Assembly: GCF_900129155.1 (NCBI RefSeq)
Contig: NZ_FQVF01000004.1
Span: 284,482 to 348,481, forward strand
Direction: 5' to 3'
DNA: 64,000 bases
DNA from: Marinomonas polaris DSM 16579
GTDB lineage: Bacteria; Pseudomonadota; Gammaproteobacteria; Pseudomonadales; Marinomonadaceae
Each line of letters starts with the position of its first letter. Position 1 is the first letter of the stretch. Below are positions 37,755-46,882 of this stretch, piece after piece. The notes below the pieces were generated by a model, which saw only the letters and a program-made list of their open reading frames with translations, had not been told where the DNA came from and searched no databases. A program made the translations under genes and the position numbers.

Positions 37755-37825
37755 GCTGTTTCCAGATCAACTCTCGCTCCGGCGCTAAAGCGCAAACATC
37801 CGCGAGATGTTGATCTGGTAACAGC
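37755..37825. repeat. Long imperfect hairpin element, left of the KAP gene
   Basis: GCTGTT, then CCAGATCAACTCTCGC, pairs with GCGAGATGTTGATCTGG, then AACAGC; there is one bulged base and one mispaired position. The loop (37780-37801) carries GCTAAAGCG and AACATCC. The same loop sequence in reverse complement (19 of 22 bases identical) occurs at 39421-39442 on the other side of the KAP gene. It may also stop transcription from the TauE gene. Confidence 0.8.
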
Positions 37826-37883
37826 TAAGTGTTGGTTTTGTGATATAGACTACTGTTAGATTGATTTAACAAAGGAATGCCCT

Positions 37884-39392
37884 ATGAGTGATACTGATAC
37901 AGAAGCCTTTACCAAGTGTGCGACAGGGAATAAGCGAAAAGAACTCGCAGAGCGTTTTACTCAATACCTAAAAAGCCGCGATACAAACGACAATGCATAC
38001 GTCGTAAACCTAAACGGTGCGTGGGGAACAGGGAAAACTTTCTTTGTTACAGAGTGGAAAAAACTTGTCGAAGACAAAGGCCACATAGCCATCAAGATAG
38101 ATGCTTGGGAATCGGATTATCTAAATGATCCTCTTGCCATCATCATCGCTGAACTGCTTGAGCAGATAAAATTTAAAATCAAAAACTACGATCCAAAGTT
38201 TCGCAACGCAGAGAGAAACGTTGCCAGCGCCATATTTAATATGGGCAAAAGCATGCTGCCAATCGGGTCAAAAATTGTAGGTAAACACCTTCTTGGAGAA
38301 GCGGCAACAAGCGAAATACTCGACCTAATTGCTTCTGCCACAGGCTCCGTCACTAATCATAGTGCTGTAAAAGACGACTTGAATATGGGCGATCTAGGAT
38401 TAGAAGTAGCCAGGCAGCACAAACGACATAAGCAATTCACCCAAGACTTCAAAAAACAAGTACGCGAACTTGTCGACTTCGCCCTTGAAGACAATCCTAA
38501 CAAACAAGTCTTCATCTTCATTGATGAACTAGATCGCTGCCGCCCAACCTACGCCATCGAAATGCTAGAGACGGTAAAACACTTATTTGATATTCCAGAC
38601 TTCATTTTTGTTTTATCCACCGACACTAGCCAATTACAGCATTCCATCAAAGCCGTTTACGGTCACGACTTCGATTCCCATGAATATCTAAGTCGATTTT
38701 TTGAACAACGCTTTACGTTACCAGAATTGGATTATTTTGAGTTTTTAACTGCTGAGAAAATATTTGAAACAGAAGATTTTAAGCCGCTTCCAACATTACC
38801 TGCGATTAATTCAGCAGAAGAATTAAGAGCCGCGGTCGCTCTGATATGCGAACAAAACAGACATCACCTTTCGCTACGAAGAGTGAACCAAATCTGCGTG
38901 CAACTAGAAATAGTCTTGGATTCAAAAGAGTTACGAGAGAATGCCTACCCAATTCTTACCTTAATTGGGCTTATTTTCGGAAATGCATTGTATGGTGGAT
39001 TGCCAAAGCCGGAAACTCCTTTAGGTCGTGCCCTGCTTGCACTTAAAGACTCCGATCATCCAGTTAGGATTCTTTATACAGTGAAAGTACTAAAACCACA
39101 GCAAAACGGACCGTATGTAAGTCTAGAAACAATTATTAATAATTGCCTAACAGCACTAAATGAATTAGTTAATCAACGTGTCTCGGAAAAAGTATTTGGG
39201 CAAACAGTTATAAAATATACACCTCAGATTGAACCTGCAGTACATCTATTTCAGAATTTCCCAGTGTCTTTTATGGTCCGTCGCAAGGAGCTAAGTGAGC
39301 TATATCAGCCTAATCAGTTTATTACCGACACTGAAAAACTACTTCAAATCATTGAAAATTTAGATATCCAAGTAGATATAAACGAAAAGTAG
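37884..39392 (+). CDS. KAP family P-loop NTPase
   Basis: A 502-residue protein. Walker A is GAWGTGKT (residues 45-52) and Walker B is FIFIDELDRCRP (about 210-221), the KAP signature. It is followed by an EMLETVKHLFDIPDFIFVLSTD sensor-like stretch. KAP NTPases (Kidins220/ARMS and PifA relatives) often act in phage exclusion; PifA of plasmid F is the known bacterial example. Between the Walker motifs lies a Gly/Ala-rich stretch rather than clear transmembrane helices. AAAGGA precedes the ATG. The gene stands alone between two inverted hairpin elements, which suggests acquisition as a cassette. Confidence 0.9.
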   Translation: MSDTDTEAFTKCATGNKRKELAERFTQYLKSRDTNDNAYVVNLNGAWGTGKTFFVTEWKKLVEDKGHIAIKIDAWESDYLNDPLAIIIAELLEQIKFKIKNYDPKFRNAERNVASAIFNMGKSMLPIGSKIVGKHLLGEAATSEILDLIASATGSVTNHSAVKDDLNMGDLGLEVARQHKRHKQFTQDFKKQVRELVDFALEDNPNKQVFIFIDELDRCRPTYAIEMLETVKHLFDIPDFIFVLSTDTSQLQHSIKAVYGHDFDSHEYLSRFFEQRFTLPELDYFEFLTAEKIFETEDFKPLPTLPAINSAEELRAAVALICEQNRHHLSLRRVNQICVQLEIVLDSKELRENAYPILTLIGLIFGNALYGGLPKPETPLGRALLALKDSDHPVRILYTVKVLKPQQNGPYVSLETIINNCLTALNELVNQRVSEKVFGQTVIKYTPQIEPAVHLFQNFPVSFMVRRKELSELYQPNQFITDTEKLLQIIENLDIQVDINEK

Positions 39393-39398
39393 ACAGAA

Positions 39399-39478
39399 GC
39401 AACAAAGACCAACGCCGAGTGGATGTTCTCGCTTTAGCACCGCTTTTAAATTCGTCAAGAGGCGTTGGTCTTTGTTGC
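39399..39478. repeat. Long perfect hairpin element, right of the KAP gene
   Basis: GCAACAAAGACCAACGCC (39399-39416) and GGCGTTGGTCTTTGTTGC (39461-39478) form an 18-bp perfect inverted repeat with a 44-base loop. The loop (39421-39442) is the reverse complement, with three changes, of the loop in the left element at 37780-37801. It starts seven bases past the KAP stop and could act as its terminator. Confidence 0.85.
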
Positions 39479-39525
39479 GGGTCTACCAATGAGCGTCCTC
39501 TTGATAAGCGCGGCTGAGCGGCTAA

Positions 39526-42402
39526 CTAGGCGGGTGAGCACTCAGACAATTGATCAACCAGATAGACGATAGATTGATACTCGATGCCGCTGTGTTCCGA
39601 TAAGCCAATCTCGCAGGTGCGGCTGTTAGAGTAACCCGCTTCGCAGCCGTCTACGGCTTTGGCTAAGGTTTTGAGAGCGCTGGCGTTAAGTTCGGGTGTG
39701 GAGAAGCCTTTGTCGCCAGCAAATCCACAACAGGTAATCTCGGGCGGAATCACGACTTCATCGGCAAGTTGGTGAGCCAGTTGCACAAAGCTATCGGCGA
39801 GTCCCATGCGGGTTGTACTGCAGGTTACATGAAGGGCGATTTTGCCGAGCTTCTCTTTCACCGTTAGATTTGGCATCACATGAGTGGAGACAAAGCCCAC
39901 TTGCTCATGCAGCCGTAAACATGGATCAAGGCTTTCCTGCATGCGTAGCAAGCAAGGGCTCACATCGCAGACGATTGGGATTCGGCCATTATCGCTCGCC
40001 GCTAGCAGTAAACTATTGAGATCACTGGCTTTTTGGATCGCCGCATCAAATTGACCTTTAGATTGAAACGCCATACCACAGCATTGGCTGTCGACATTAT
40101 CAGGTACAGTTACTTTATAGCCTGCTTTTTGCAATACAGAGAACATCACAGCCATGACGGAACGTTTATCTTCTGCATTCGGCCCTGCGCCCATGACACG
40201 AGTCGCGCAGCTGGGGAAGTAAATCACTTCCTTTTGAACGTCATCACTTTGCATATCATTATCTTGCATAACGGCAATCGACTTCAAAGACGAAGCAGCA
40301 CTGGGCATTTGTTTATGCCACTTCGGTACTGCGCCATGGGAAGCTTTGTTCATCACTGAAGTGATGGCTGTCATGCCTGAATCACCCATAAGTCTACGAG
40401 CGCCACTGGCAAGATTAAGACCGACTTTTGCTGTTTTAGTCACGCCTTCAAAATGATCAGCAATCCAATATCCGACTTTGCTGTCTGGGTGACGATCATG
40501 TCGTAATTCGCGAGTTAAATCACCCGTATTGATACCAACCGGACACTGCATCGAGCACAAACCACAACCAGCGCAGGTATCAACGCCTTGATAATCATAG
40601 TCTTTTTTCAATTCCGCTAAACGTTTCGGATCTGTACCCATTGCAGTCAGTCGCTGAATCTCACGCCAAATCACTATGCGTTGGCGAGGCGTTAACGTAA
40701 TAGATTTTGATGGACAAGACGATTCACAGAAACCACATTCAATACAGGTATCAACTTTGTCATTGGCTTTCGGCAAAGGCTTGAGGTTCTGTACATGTAA
40801 ATTGGCATTGTGCGACAAAATTACATCTGGGTTCAGCAAGCTTTGCGGGTCAAACGCGCGTTTGATTTCCCACATAATGTCGTAGGCTTCTTTGCCCCAT
40901 TCCAGCTCCACATAAGGCGCCATGTTACGGCCGGTGCCGTGTTCTGCTTTCAACGAGCCTTTGTATTTCACCGCGACTAATTGCGCGACTTCGTCCATCA
41001 GTTGCTCGTAGCGTTTCACTTCTTTCGGGTCGTCAAAGCCTTGCGTAAAGACAAAGTGTAAGTTGCCTTCTAAGGCGTGACCAAACAAAATCGCTTCGTA
41101 GTAGCCATGTTTTTGAAACACGCTTTGCAGTTCTAAAACACCTTCCGCGAGTTGTTCGACAGGGAAGGCAACGTCTTCGATGATCACCGTGGTGCCAACA
41201 GGACGAACTGCGCCAACAGCGGGGAACAAGCCCTTGCGAATTTTCCAATAGGAATCGTAGATGACTTTGTCTTGGGTAAATTCAATTGGGTTCAGTGTTG
41301 CTTGGCCGCTTAACGCTTGTTTCACCAAGGCCAAATTGGCTTCTAATTCTTCAGCATTGGCGGCGCGTACATCGACCAATAAACCCGCCGCTTGTGAGCC
41401 AAGGGACGACAAAATCTCTGGCATACCCGGTTTGCCTTCCACCGCACGCAAGCCAGCACGATCAATCAATTCCACGGCAGAAACAGGCGAGCTTTTTAGA
41501 GAGGTAACCGCTCGGCAGGTGACTTCCATATCATCAAAGAAAATCATCGCCGCGGCTTTAATAGGATGATCAACCACGGTTTCATAGGTAACTTCGCTGA
41601 TAAAACCCAAAGTTCCTTCAGAGCCGATCATCAAATGCAGCAAGATATCAAACGGATCTTGGTAATCGGTTAGGCTGTTTAAACTGTACCCTGTGGTGTT
41701 TTTTAAACGATATTTGTGTCTAATTCTTTCTGCTAATTCGCTATTAGCTTGAACGCTTTTAGACAAACGAACAAGCGTATCAAGCAAGTCTGCATGACGA
41801 TTACCAAACGCCAATCGGCTGGCTTCATCGGCGGTATCCAATAAAGCACCATCAGCGAAAATTAGACGAGCACTTTGAATCGTATGATAGCTGTTTTGTG
41901 CTGTACCGCAGCACATCCCGCTGGCGTTGTTCGCTGCAATACCGCCAATCATACAGGCATTGATGGACGCTGGATCTGGGCCGATTTTGCGCTGAAAGGG
42001 CGCTAGCAGCTGATTGGCTCGCGCACCGATAATACCTGGCTGAAGTGAAATATGATGGCCATGTTCGTGAACTCGATGCCCTTTCCAGTTATCGGATAAT
42101 TGCATCAAGATGGAATCGGTTACTGCCTGCCCTGACAAACTCGTACCCGCTGCGCGAAAAGTCACTGGTAAATTGCGCTTTCTGGCTTCTTTCAGCACTA
42201 ACTGCACTTCCGCTTCATTATCGACTCGCACGACTAATTGCGGAATCAAGCGGTAAAAACTCGCATCCGTGCCATACGCCAAGGTACGAAGTGGATCACG
42301 AATCAATCGCGTCTCATCAATCGCGCCAGTTTTGGCGTCTTTCAAAGCAAAATATAGATCGAGATATTGAGCGGCTTTATCAGCAAGTGAGTCAGTGTTC
42401 AT
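39526..42402 (-). CDS. FAD-binding and Fe-S-binding D-lactate dehydrogenase-like oxidoreductase
   Basis: A 958-residue protein. The N-terminal FAD PCMH domain has TFRAAGTSLSGQAVTDSI and GIAANNASGMCCG, and an FAD-oxidase C-terminal domain follows (HGTGRN at its end). Two 4Fe-4S motifs are CIECGFCESSCPS and CAGCGLCSMQCPVG. A C-terminal CCG-type domain (SQCCGMAFQSKGQF, TCCGFAGDKGF) completes the Dld-II/GlpC-like fusion. It oxidises D-lactate or a related 2-hydroxyacid and passes electrons to the quinone pool. ATG 42402 has GGAAG upstream. PdhR/LldR-type operators lie in its promoter region. Confidence 0.9.
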   Translation of the reverse strand: MNTDSLADKAAQYLDLYFALKDAKTGAIDETRLIRDPLRTLAYGTDASFYRLIPQLVVRVDNEAEVQLVLKEARKRNLPVTFRAAGTSLSGQAVTDSILMQLSDNWKGHRVHEHGHHISLQPGIIGARANQLLAPFQRKIGPDPASINACMIGGIAANNASGMCCGTAQNSYHTIQSARLIFADGALLDTADEASRLAFGNRHADLLDTLVRLSKSVQANSELAERIRHKYRLKNTTGYSLNSLTDYQDPFDILLHLMIGSEGTLGFISEVTYETVVDHPIKAAAMIFFDDMEVTCRAVTSLKSSPVSAVELIDRAGLRAVEGKPGMPEILSSLGSQAAGLLVDVRAANAEELEANLALVKQALSGQATLNPIEFTQDKVIYDSYWKIRKGLFPAVGAVRPVGTTVIIEDVAFPVEQLAEGVLELQSVFQKHGYYEAILFGHALEGNLHFVFTQGFDDPKEVKRYEQLMDEVAQLVAVKYKGSLKAEHGTGRNMAPYVELEWGKEAYDIMWEIKRAFDPQSLLNPDVILSHNANLHVQNLKPLPKANDKVDTCIECGFCESSCPSKSITLTPRQRIVIWREIQRLTAMGTDPKRLAELKKDYDYQGVDTCAGCGLCSMQCPVGINTGDLTRELRHDRHPDSKVGYWIADHFEGVTKTAKVGLNLASGARRLMGDSGMTAITSVMNKASHGAVPKWHKQMPSAASSLKSIAVMQDNDMQSDDVQKEVIYFPSCATRVMGAGPNAEDKRSVMAVMFSVLQKAGYKVTVPDNVDSQCCGMAFQSKGQFDAAIQKASDLNSLLLAASDNGRIPIVCDVSPCLLRMQESLDPCLRLHEQVGFVSTHVMPNLTVKEKLGKIALHVTCSTTRMGLADSFVQLAHQLADEVVIPPEITCCGFAGDKGFSTPELNASALKTLAKAVDGCEAGYSNSRTCEIGLSEHSGIEYQSIVYLVDQLSECSPA

Positions 42403-42469
42403 AGAAGCTTCCACGGCGGTAGCCTTTTTATTGTTAAAGAGTATAGGTATTGAACATTAATGCTAGACA

Positions 42470-42486
42470 AATTGGTAAGACCAATT
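42470..42486. promoter_or_regulatory. GntR/FCD-type operator, site 1
   Basis: AATTGGTAAGACCAATT is a perfect 7-bp-arm palindrome around AAG and matches the LldR/PdhR operator form (TTGGT-N3-ACCAA). It lies 68 bases upstream of the dehydrogenase start in the divergent region. Confidence 0.85.
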
Positions 42487-42577
42487 TACCTTTTGAATAT
42501 AAAGCACAGTAAGAATTCAAAGAAACTTTGTCAACTGATAGTTTAGTCGATATTTCGTGAATTTTAGCAGCAAGATT

Positions 42578-42594
42578 AATTGGTTTTACCACTT
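42578..42594. promoter_or_regulatory. GntR/FCD-type operator, site 2
   Basis: AATTGGTTTTACCACTT keeps TTGGT-N3-ACCA and differs from a full palindrome only at its right edge. It lies 62 bases before the regulator start. Two sites 108 bp apart would allow looping and joint control of both divergent genes. Confidence 0.7.
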
Positions 42595-42655
42595 TTTAAC
42601 TTATGCACAGCAAGCGCTAAAGCCATCTTTAAAGAATACATTTTTAGGAAAAGTC

Positions 42656-43432
42656 ATGGAATCCAATCACTTTGGTCGTGTTAAACAGCCGAAAATTTCC
42701 GACATCATTATGAAAGAGCTGGAAAGCATGATTTTGGAAGGCAGTTTTACGGCGGGGCAAAAACTGCCACCAGAAAGGGAATTGGCAGCGCGTTTTGAGG
42801 TATCTCGTCCTTCGTTGCGGGAAGCCATTCAAAAACTGATCGCGCGCGGTGTATTATTCAGTCGTCATGGCGGTGGCACTTATGTGTCGGAACAGCTAGG
42901 CAGCTCGTTTGCCGATCCGCTGCAAGATTTGCTCAGTTCCCACGATGAGTTCTTATACGATCAATTGGAGTTTCGCGATGCGCTAGAAAGTCTCGCCGCG
43001 TATTACGCTGCTTTGCGCAGTACCGACGCCGATAAAACCAAGCTCACACAATGCTTTAATCAACTGGTAGAGGCCAATCAAAATAAAGCCTTCGCCTTAG
43101 AAGCAAAATTAGACGTGGAGTTTCATATGATCATCGCGGAAGCGGCGCACAACGTGGTGTTGCTGCACACACTTCGCAGCCTGCACGCCATGTTGGCGAA
43201 AAGCATTTCGAGTAACCTTAGGAATCTATTCGAGAAACAAGCCGCTCGTCAGCGCGTGATGGAACAGCACTCCAATCTTTATCAAGCCATCATGGCTGGC
43301 GACGCCGAAGCCGCTCGTACGGCGGCGCATACACATTTGGTGTTTGTGGAAGACAATTTATTGAAAATGCGCCAAGAGGAAACACGGATACAACGCTCGC
43401 TACGCAGAAACGAGCATCAGAATCCGCTTTAA
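42656..43432 (+). CDS. GntR family regulator with FCD domain (LldR/PdhR-like)
   Basis: A 258-residue regulator: GntR winged helix (ISDIIMKELESMILEGSFTAGQKLPPERELAARFEVSRPSLREAI) and a C-terminal all-helical FCD effector domain with Asp/His metal-ligand-like residues (EFRDALE; DVEFHMIIAEAAHN; HSNLYQAIMAGD). AGGAA lies before ATG 42656; the frame is open upstream but without a ribosome-binding site. It is divergent from the lactate dehydrogenase-like gene and is presumably a lactate-responsive repressor. Confidence 0.9.
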   Translation: MESNHFGRVKQPKISDIIMKELESMILEGSFTAGQKLPPERELAARFEVSRPSLREAIQKLIARGVLFSRHGGGTYVSEQLGSSFADPLQDLLSSHDEFLYDQLEFRDALESLAAYYAALRSTDADKTKLTQCFNQLVEANQNKAFALEAKLDVEFHMIIAEAAHNVVLLHTLRSLHAMLAKSISSNLRNLFEKQAARQRVMEQHSNLYQAIMAGDAEAARTAAHTHLVFVEDNLLKMRQEETRIQRSLRRNEHQNPL

Positions 43433-43458
43433 ACAATCTTTGGGTATTCCAGTGATTA

Positions 43459-44349
43459 TTATTTTTCTGTACTCTCCAAATCCGTGCTGTCCAGATCTGT
43501 AATGTCCAAAGCATCACTCAATGCGGTTTTCATCACCTCGATAGAAGGCGTTTTTCCTGTCCAGTATTCGAAAGCGATTGCGCCTTGCTGGACGAGCATA
43601 CCCAAGCCATTTACCGTCGTGCAGCCTTTAGTTTTAGCGGTTTGAATCAACCGCGTTTCAGGCGGATTAAAAATACCATCTGCAACTACCATGCTAGATT
43701 TAATCGAATCTGTGTCTATATCTAGCTCTGCATCCACATTGGGATATAAGCCAATAGAGGTCACATTGATTACCAAATCAGTATCGGCAGGAATCTGATA
43801 TTGCTTTGTCCAAGCATGGTATTCCGCGCCAGCCGACGTGTTATCGGCAACCAGTTTGGAAAGCTCTTCGCCACGCTCTTGATTACGATTCACAATGGTT
43901 ATGTGCGCCACTCCAGCCAAAGCTAATTCAACCGCAACCGCTCGTGCCGCACCACCTGCGCCAAACAGCACAACGCGCTTTTTGGTTAGCTCTAAACTGG
44001 ATTTAACGGATTCGACAAAACCACGGCCATCGGTATTTTCACCAATAAGCTTACCATCACGATTCACCACGGTATTGACTGCCCCAATGATTCGAGCCGA
44101 CTCGCCTAAGTCATCAAGGTGTGAAATAACAGACACTTTATGAGGAATTGAGCAGTTAAAACCGCACCAGTTCATAGCTTTCGCACCTAATACGGCGTTT
44201 GCAAGATCATTAGGTTGGATTTCGCAATTGATGTAACGCCAATCCAGACCCAAATCTCGATACGCAGCTTCCATCATCACGCCAGTAGGGTTTTCTAACG
44301 CTGGCGTGGCAAAAGAACCGGTTAACTCGCTTAAGAAATTCTTCGACAT
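43459..44349 (-). CDS. Shikimate/quinate dehydrogenase paralogue (AroE-like)
   Basis: A 296-residue enzyme with the AroE fold. The substrate site has FNCSIPHKVSVISHLDDL (catalytic Lys) and GAVNTVV, then ENTDGRGFVES (catalytic Asp). The NAD(P) motif is LFGAGGAARAVAVEL with NRNQER after it, and the end has NGLGMLVQQGAIAFEYWTG. A second, shorter AroE is encoded at 52971-53783, so this one may be a quinate/shikimate or catabolic form (YdiB-like). Its C-terminus carries a repetitive Asp/Thr/Ser tail (LDSTDLESTEK). GGAGAG precedes the ATG. Confidence 0.85.
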   Translation of the reverse strand: MSKNFLSELTGSFATPALENPTGVMMEAAYRDLGLDWRYINCEIQPNDLANAVLGAKAMNWCGFNCSIPHKVSVISHLDDLGESARIIGAVNTVVNRDGKLIGENTDGRGFVESVKSSLELTKKRVVLFGAGGAARAVAVELALAGVAHITIVNRNQERGEELSKLVADNTSAGAEYHAWTKQYQIPADTDLVINVTSIGLYPNVDAELDIDTDSIKSSMVVADGIFNPPETRLIQTAKTKGCTTVNGLGMLVQQGAIAFEYWTGKTPSIEVMKTALSDALDITDLDSTDLESTEK

Positions 44350-44466
44350 ATTGAATTCTCTCCATGTTTGGTGGCTTTAAAAAAGAGCACGTCATTCATG
44401 GTAACAAACCCAGTCGCCAGAAAAATTTCAATTGTTAACAGGAGTCTTTACACAAAGTAATAGGCT

Positions 44467-45831
44467 TTATGAATTCGCGAACCAAACGCCTTTTTTCATG
44501 TTTTGCAGATAACACCAATAAAGCGTGATCGCTCTGGCGATAAACAGCATGGCTTGGCTAAACCATAAACCATGGTTGCCAAGATCTTGAGTGATGAACC
44601 AAACAGGGAAGAACACGCCGACCACGCAAATGATCATGGTATTTTGCATTTGTTTTACACTGGTTGTGCCGATGAAAATACCATCCAACATAAAAGACCA
44701 AATACCCAACAGCGGGAAGAATATCAGCCAAGGTAGGTACAGAGCCGCGTCATCGCGAACGCTTTGTACGTTTGTTAATAACGCTATGATTTGATTACCA
44801 AAAAGCCAAAATATCAGCATCAACATAACCGCTGCAAACAGCGCCCAATAGGTAGAAAGCTGAATGACCTTGTTAAAGTTCGCTTTGTCTTTGCGGCCAT
44901 AGTATTCGCCACACAAAGCTTCTACTGAAAAGGCAAAACCATCCAAGGCGTTAGAAATAATCATCAAGAAAGTTAGCAACACAGCGTTGGCAGCAAGAAT
45001 AGAATCACCTTGGCGCGCGCCTTGAGCGGTAAAAAACAACATAACCAATAGCAAAAGAATCGTACGCACAAACAGATAGCGATTCACTTTGACCAAAGCC
45101 ATGTATTCACGCCATTTTGCCAACACGCTTAACGGCACATGACCAGAGAAACCTTTCAATTTATGCCAAGCCAAAACACCGGCGACAGTCACGCCAATAT
45201 AATGAGCAAACACGGTCGCCCACGCCACACCATCACTCGCCATACCCAAACCATAAACCGCAAAATAATCCAGAATCATATTGGCGACATTGATCACCAA
45301 CAGCATCCACAGCGGCCCTTTGGAATATTGCACGCCAAAGAACCAACCCATTAAGGCATAACCTGCTAACACAGCTGGCGCACTGAAAATCCGCGCTTCA
45401 CAATACAAACGCGCCCAAGGTTCCACTTCAGCACTTGGCTCCATCAAGGAGATCGCCAAATCGATCAAGGGCGCTCGGAATAGAATCAGCATTAGCCCGA
45501 TAAACACGCCCATCAAAATCGATTGCAAAAGCAGCTCACGAACACGTCTTTCGTCACCTTGTCCAAGCGCTTGTGCTGTCAATCCGGTTGAGCCCATGCG
45601 CAAAAAACCAAACGCCCAAAACAGAAAGCTAAAAATACTCGCGCCAATCGCTACAGCAGCAAGATGTGTCGCCGTTCCCAAGTGTCCAACTACAGCGGTA
45701 TCAACTAAACCAAGCAAAGGAGTGGTGATGTTCGAAATCATCGGCGGCCACGCCATGCGCCAAATTTTTTGATTCAATACAGCATTTGCACGATACGAGC
45801 AAAAAATAGAACTAGGGGATAACTTTGACAC
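44467..45831 (-). CDS. MATE family efflux transporter (DinF-like)
   Basis: A 454-residue, 12-helix transporter. The beginning of the fold (IWRMAWPPMISNITTPLLGLVDTAVVGHLG) and the RMGSTGLTAQALGQGDERR loop are typical of the DinF branch of MATE exporters, which extrude cationic compounds or oxidised products using sodium or protons. The listed start is a GTG; the fold begins some 20 codons later, and a TTG near NQKIWRM could be the true start. Confidence 0.87.
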   Translation of the reverse strand: MSKLSPSSIFCSYRANAVLNQKIWRMAWPPMISNITTPLLGLVDTAVVGHLGTATHLAAVAIGASIFSFLFWAFGFLRMGSTGLTAQALGQGDERRVRELLLQSILMGVFIGLMLILFRAPLIDLAISLMEPSAEVEPWARLYCEARIFSAPAVLAGYALMGWFFGVQYSKGPLWMLLVINVANMILDYFAVYGLGMASDGVAWATVFAHYIGVTVAGVLAWHKLKGFSGHVPLSVLAKWREYMALVKVNRYLFVRTILLLLVMLFFTAQGARQGDSILAANAVLLTFLMIISNALDGFAFSVEALCGEYYGRKDKANFNKVIQLSTYWALFAAVMLMLIFWLFGNQIIALLTNVQSVRDDAALYLPWLIFFPLLGIWSFMLDGIFIGTTSVKQMQNTMIICVVGVFFPVWFITQDLGNHGLWFSQAMLFIARAITLYWCYLQNMKKGVWFANS

Positions 45832-46162
45832 ACGAGTCTCACTTGTGGGTATTTCAAATTCTGTGGATAAAAATCAATCAAAAACGGAAAATAGGAACAC
45901 GCTGATCTGTGGAAAATAATAGCAGTTATTCACAATTCGGGGCAGTTCTTAATGGTTTTGTGCAATAATTACTCAGAAAAGGGCGGTAATCAGGCATGGT
46001 TCTCATTTGGCTCCCACTTACCCACAAAAATAGACGCCATATATTCGATAAAATTCAATGTTCCTAATATTGGATAAGTGATGCTTTTTTCCACAATCGT
46101 GCTCACATCGTCGCGGAAATTTGCTAGACTCGCATTTATTTTTTATCGTTCGGAGAACTTTT
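45832..46162. other. Intergenic region with a cluster of DnaA-box-like sites
   Basis: No gene is supported in this 331-base gap. It holds two perfect matches to TTATNCACA: the reverse strand at 45862-45870 (TTATCCACA) and the plus strand at 45926-45934 (TTATTCACA). One-mismatch forms lie at 45908-45916, 46018-46026 and 46087-46095. The tract is AT-rich. It is not next to dnaA, gidA or other origin genes. Confidence 0.6.
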
Positions 46163-46366
46163 ATGCCCAAGAAACTCAAACCCTTTATCGAAGGTTTAGC
46201 TGTCGGGTGTGTATTCATCAGTATCACTATGCTGTTTCAAATTCCGCTTTACATGAGTTTCATTATTGGCGCGTTGGCTGCATTAGGCGGCTATCGCAAC
46301 TCGATCAAAATGGACAAAGAAAAAGTTGCTAAAAAACAGCAAAACCAACCAAAAGATGTCGAATAA
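46163..46366 (+). CDS. Small hypothetical membrane protein
   Basis: A 67-residue protein with one long or two close hydrophobic segments (LAVGCVFISITMLFQIPLYMSFIIGALAAL) and a charged Lys/Gln-rich C-terminus. I do not recognise a family. GGAGAA lies 7-8 bases before ATG 46163, giving good support for expression. It ends 11 bases inside the truncated-haemoglobin frame, so the two genes are probably co-translated. Confidence 0.65.
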   Translation: MPKKLKPFIEGLAVGCVFISITMLFQIPLYMSFIIGALAALGGYRNSIKMDKEKVAKKQQNQPKDVE

Positions 46367-46802
46367 AATGACTCTTTCTAACCTGCCCATTTATGGCGAA
46401 GGCGATGCCACCTTACAGGCTGTTGGCGGATTAACTGGCTTGCAAAATTTGGTCGAAACCTTCTATCGCATTATGAAAAACACACCAGAGTTTCGACCAC
46501 TATTTGATATGCATCCTAGCGATATTGAGCTAACTATCGATAAATTGGTGTCTTTTTTATCTGGTTGGATGGGTGGCGAAAAATTATTTTCGAAAAAATA
46601 TGGGCCAATTAGCTTACCTCAAGCACACGCACATTTGATTGTCACTGAAAAAGAAAAAGACATGTGGCTAAACTGCATGGCGGCAGCATTAGATGAATTG
46701 GGTTATTCAGAAGAATTGAAAGCTTATTTACTGCCTCAGCTCGCTTTTCCTGCTGAACGGATTCGACAAGTAAGTGCGGCTAAACACGGTGAATCGGTTT
46801 AA
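46356..46802 (+). CDS. Truncated haemoglobin (group II type)
   Basis: About 148 residues with a 2/2 globin fold: LQNLVETFYRIMKNTPEFRPLFDMHP, then SFLSGWMGGEKLFSKKYG, a proximal-histidine region in QAHAHLIVT, and MWLNCMAAALDELG (conserved Trp of group II). These proteins bind O2 or NO. It starts at ATG 46356 or the next ATG at 46368; neither has a strong ribosome-binding site, which fits coupling to the upstream small gene. It is convergent with norR, so three genes for NO handling lie together. Confidence 0.87.
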   Translation: MSNKMTLSNLPIYGEGDATLQAVGGLTGLQNLVETFYRIMKNTPEFRPLFDMHPSDIELTIDKLVSFLSGWMGGEKLFSKKYGPISLPQAHAHLIVTEKEKDMWLNCMAAALDELGYSEELKAYLLPQLAFPAERIRQVSAAKHGESV

Positions 46803-46882
46803 ACGAAACACAATGACATTCCAAATTCGAAACTGTCGCCTACCTCATAGGAATGTCATTGCGTTTCTGAAACGCTTCATGA

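Noticed and set aside
40033..40359. 108-codon frame opposite the D-lactate dehydrogenase-like gene
   Set aside because: It lies wholly antisense to a well-supported gene with Fe-S motifs, and its translation has no recognisable domain.
45832..46162. DnaA-box cluster considered as the chromosomal origin
   Set aside because: No dnaA, dnaN, gidA or parAB genes are nearby and no clear AT-rich 13-mer series is present; kept only as a possible DnaA-binding locus.
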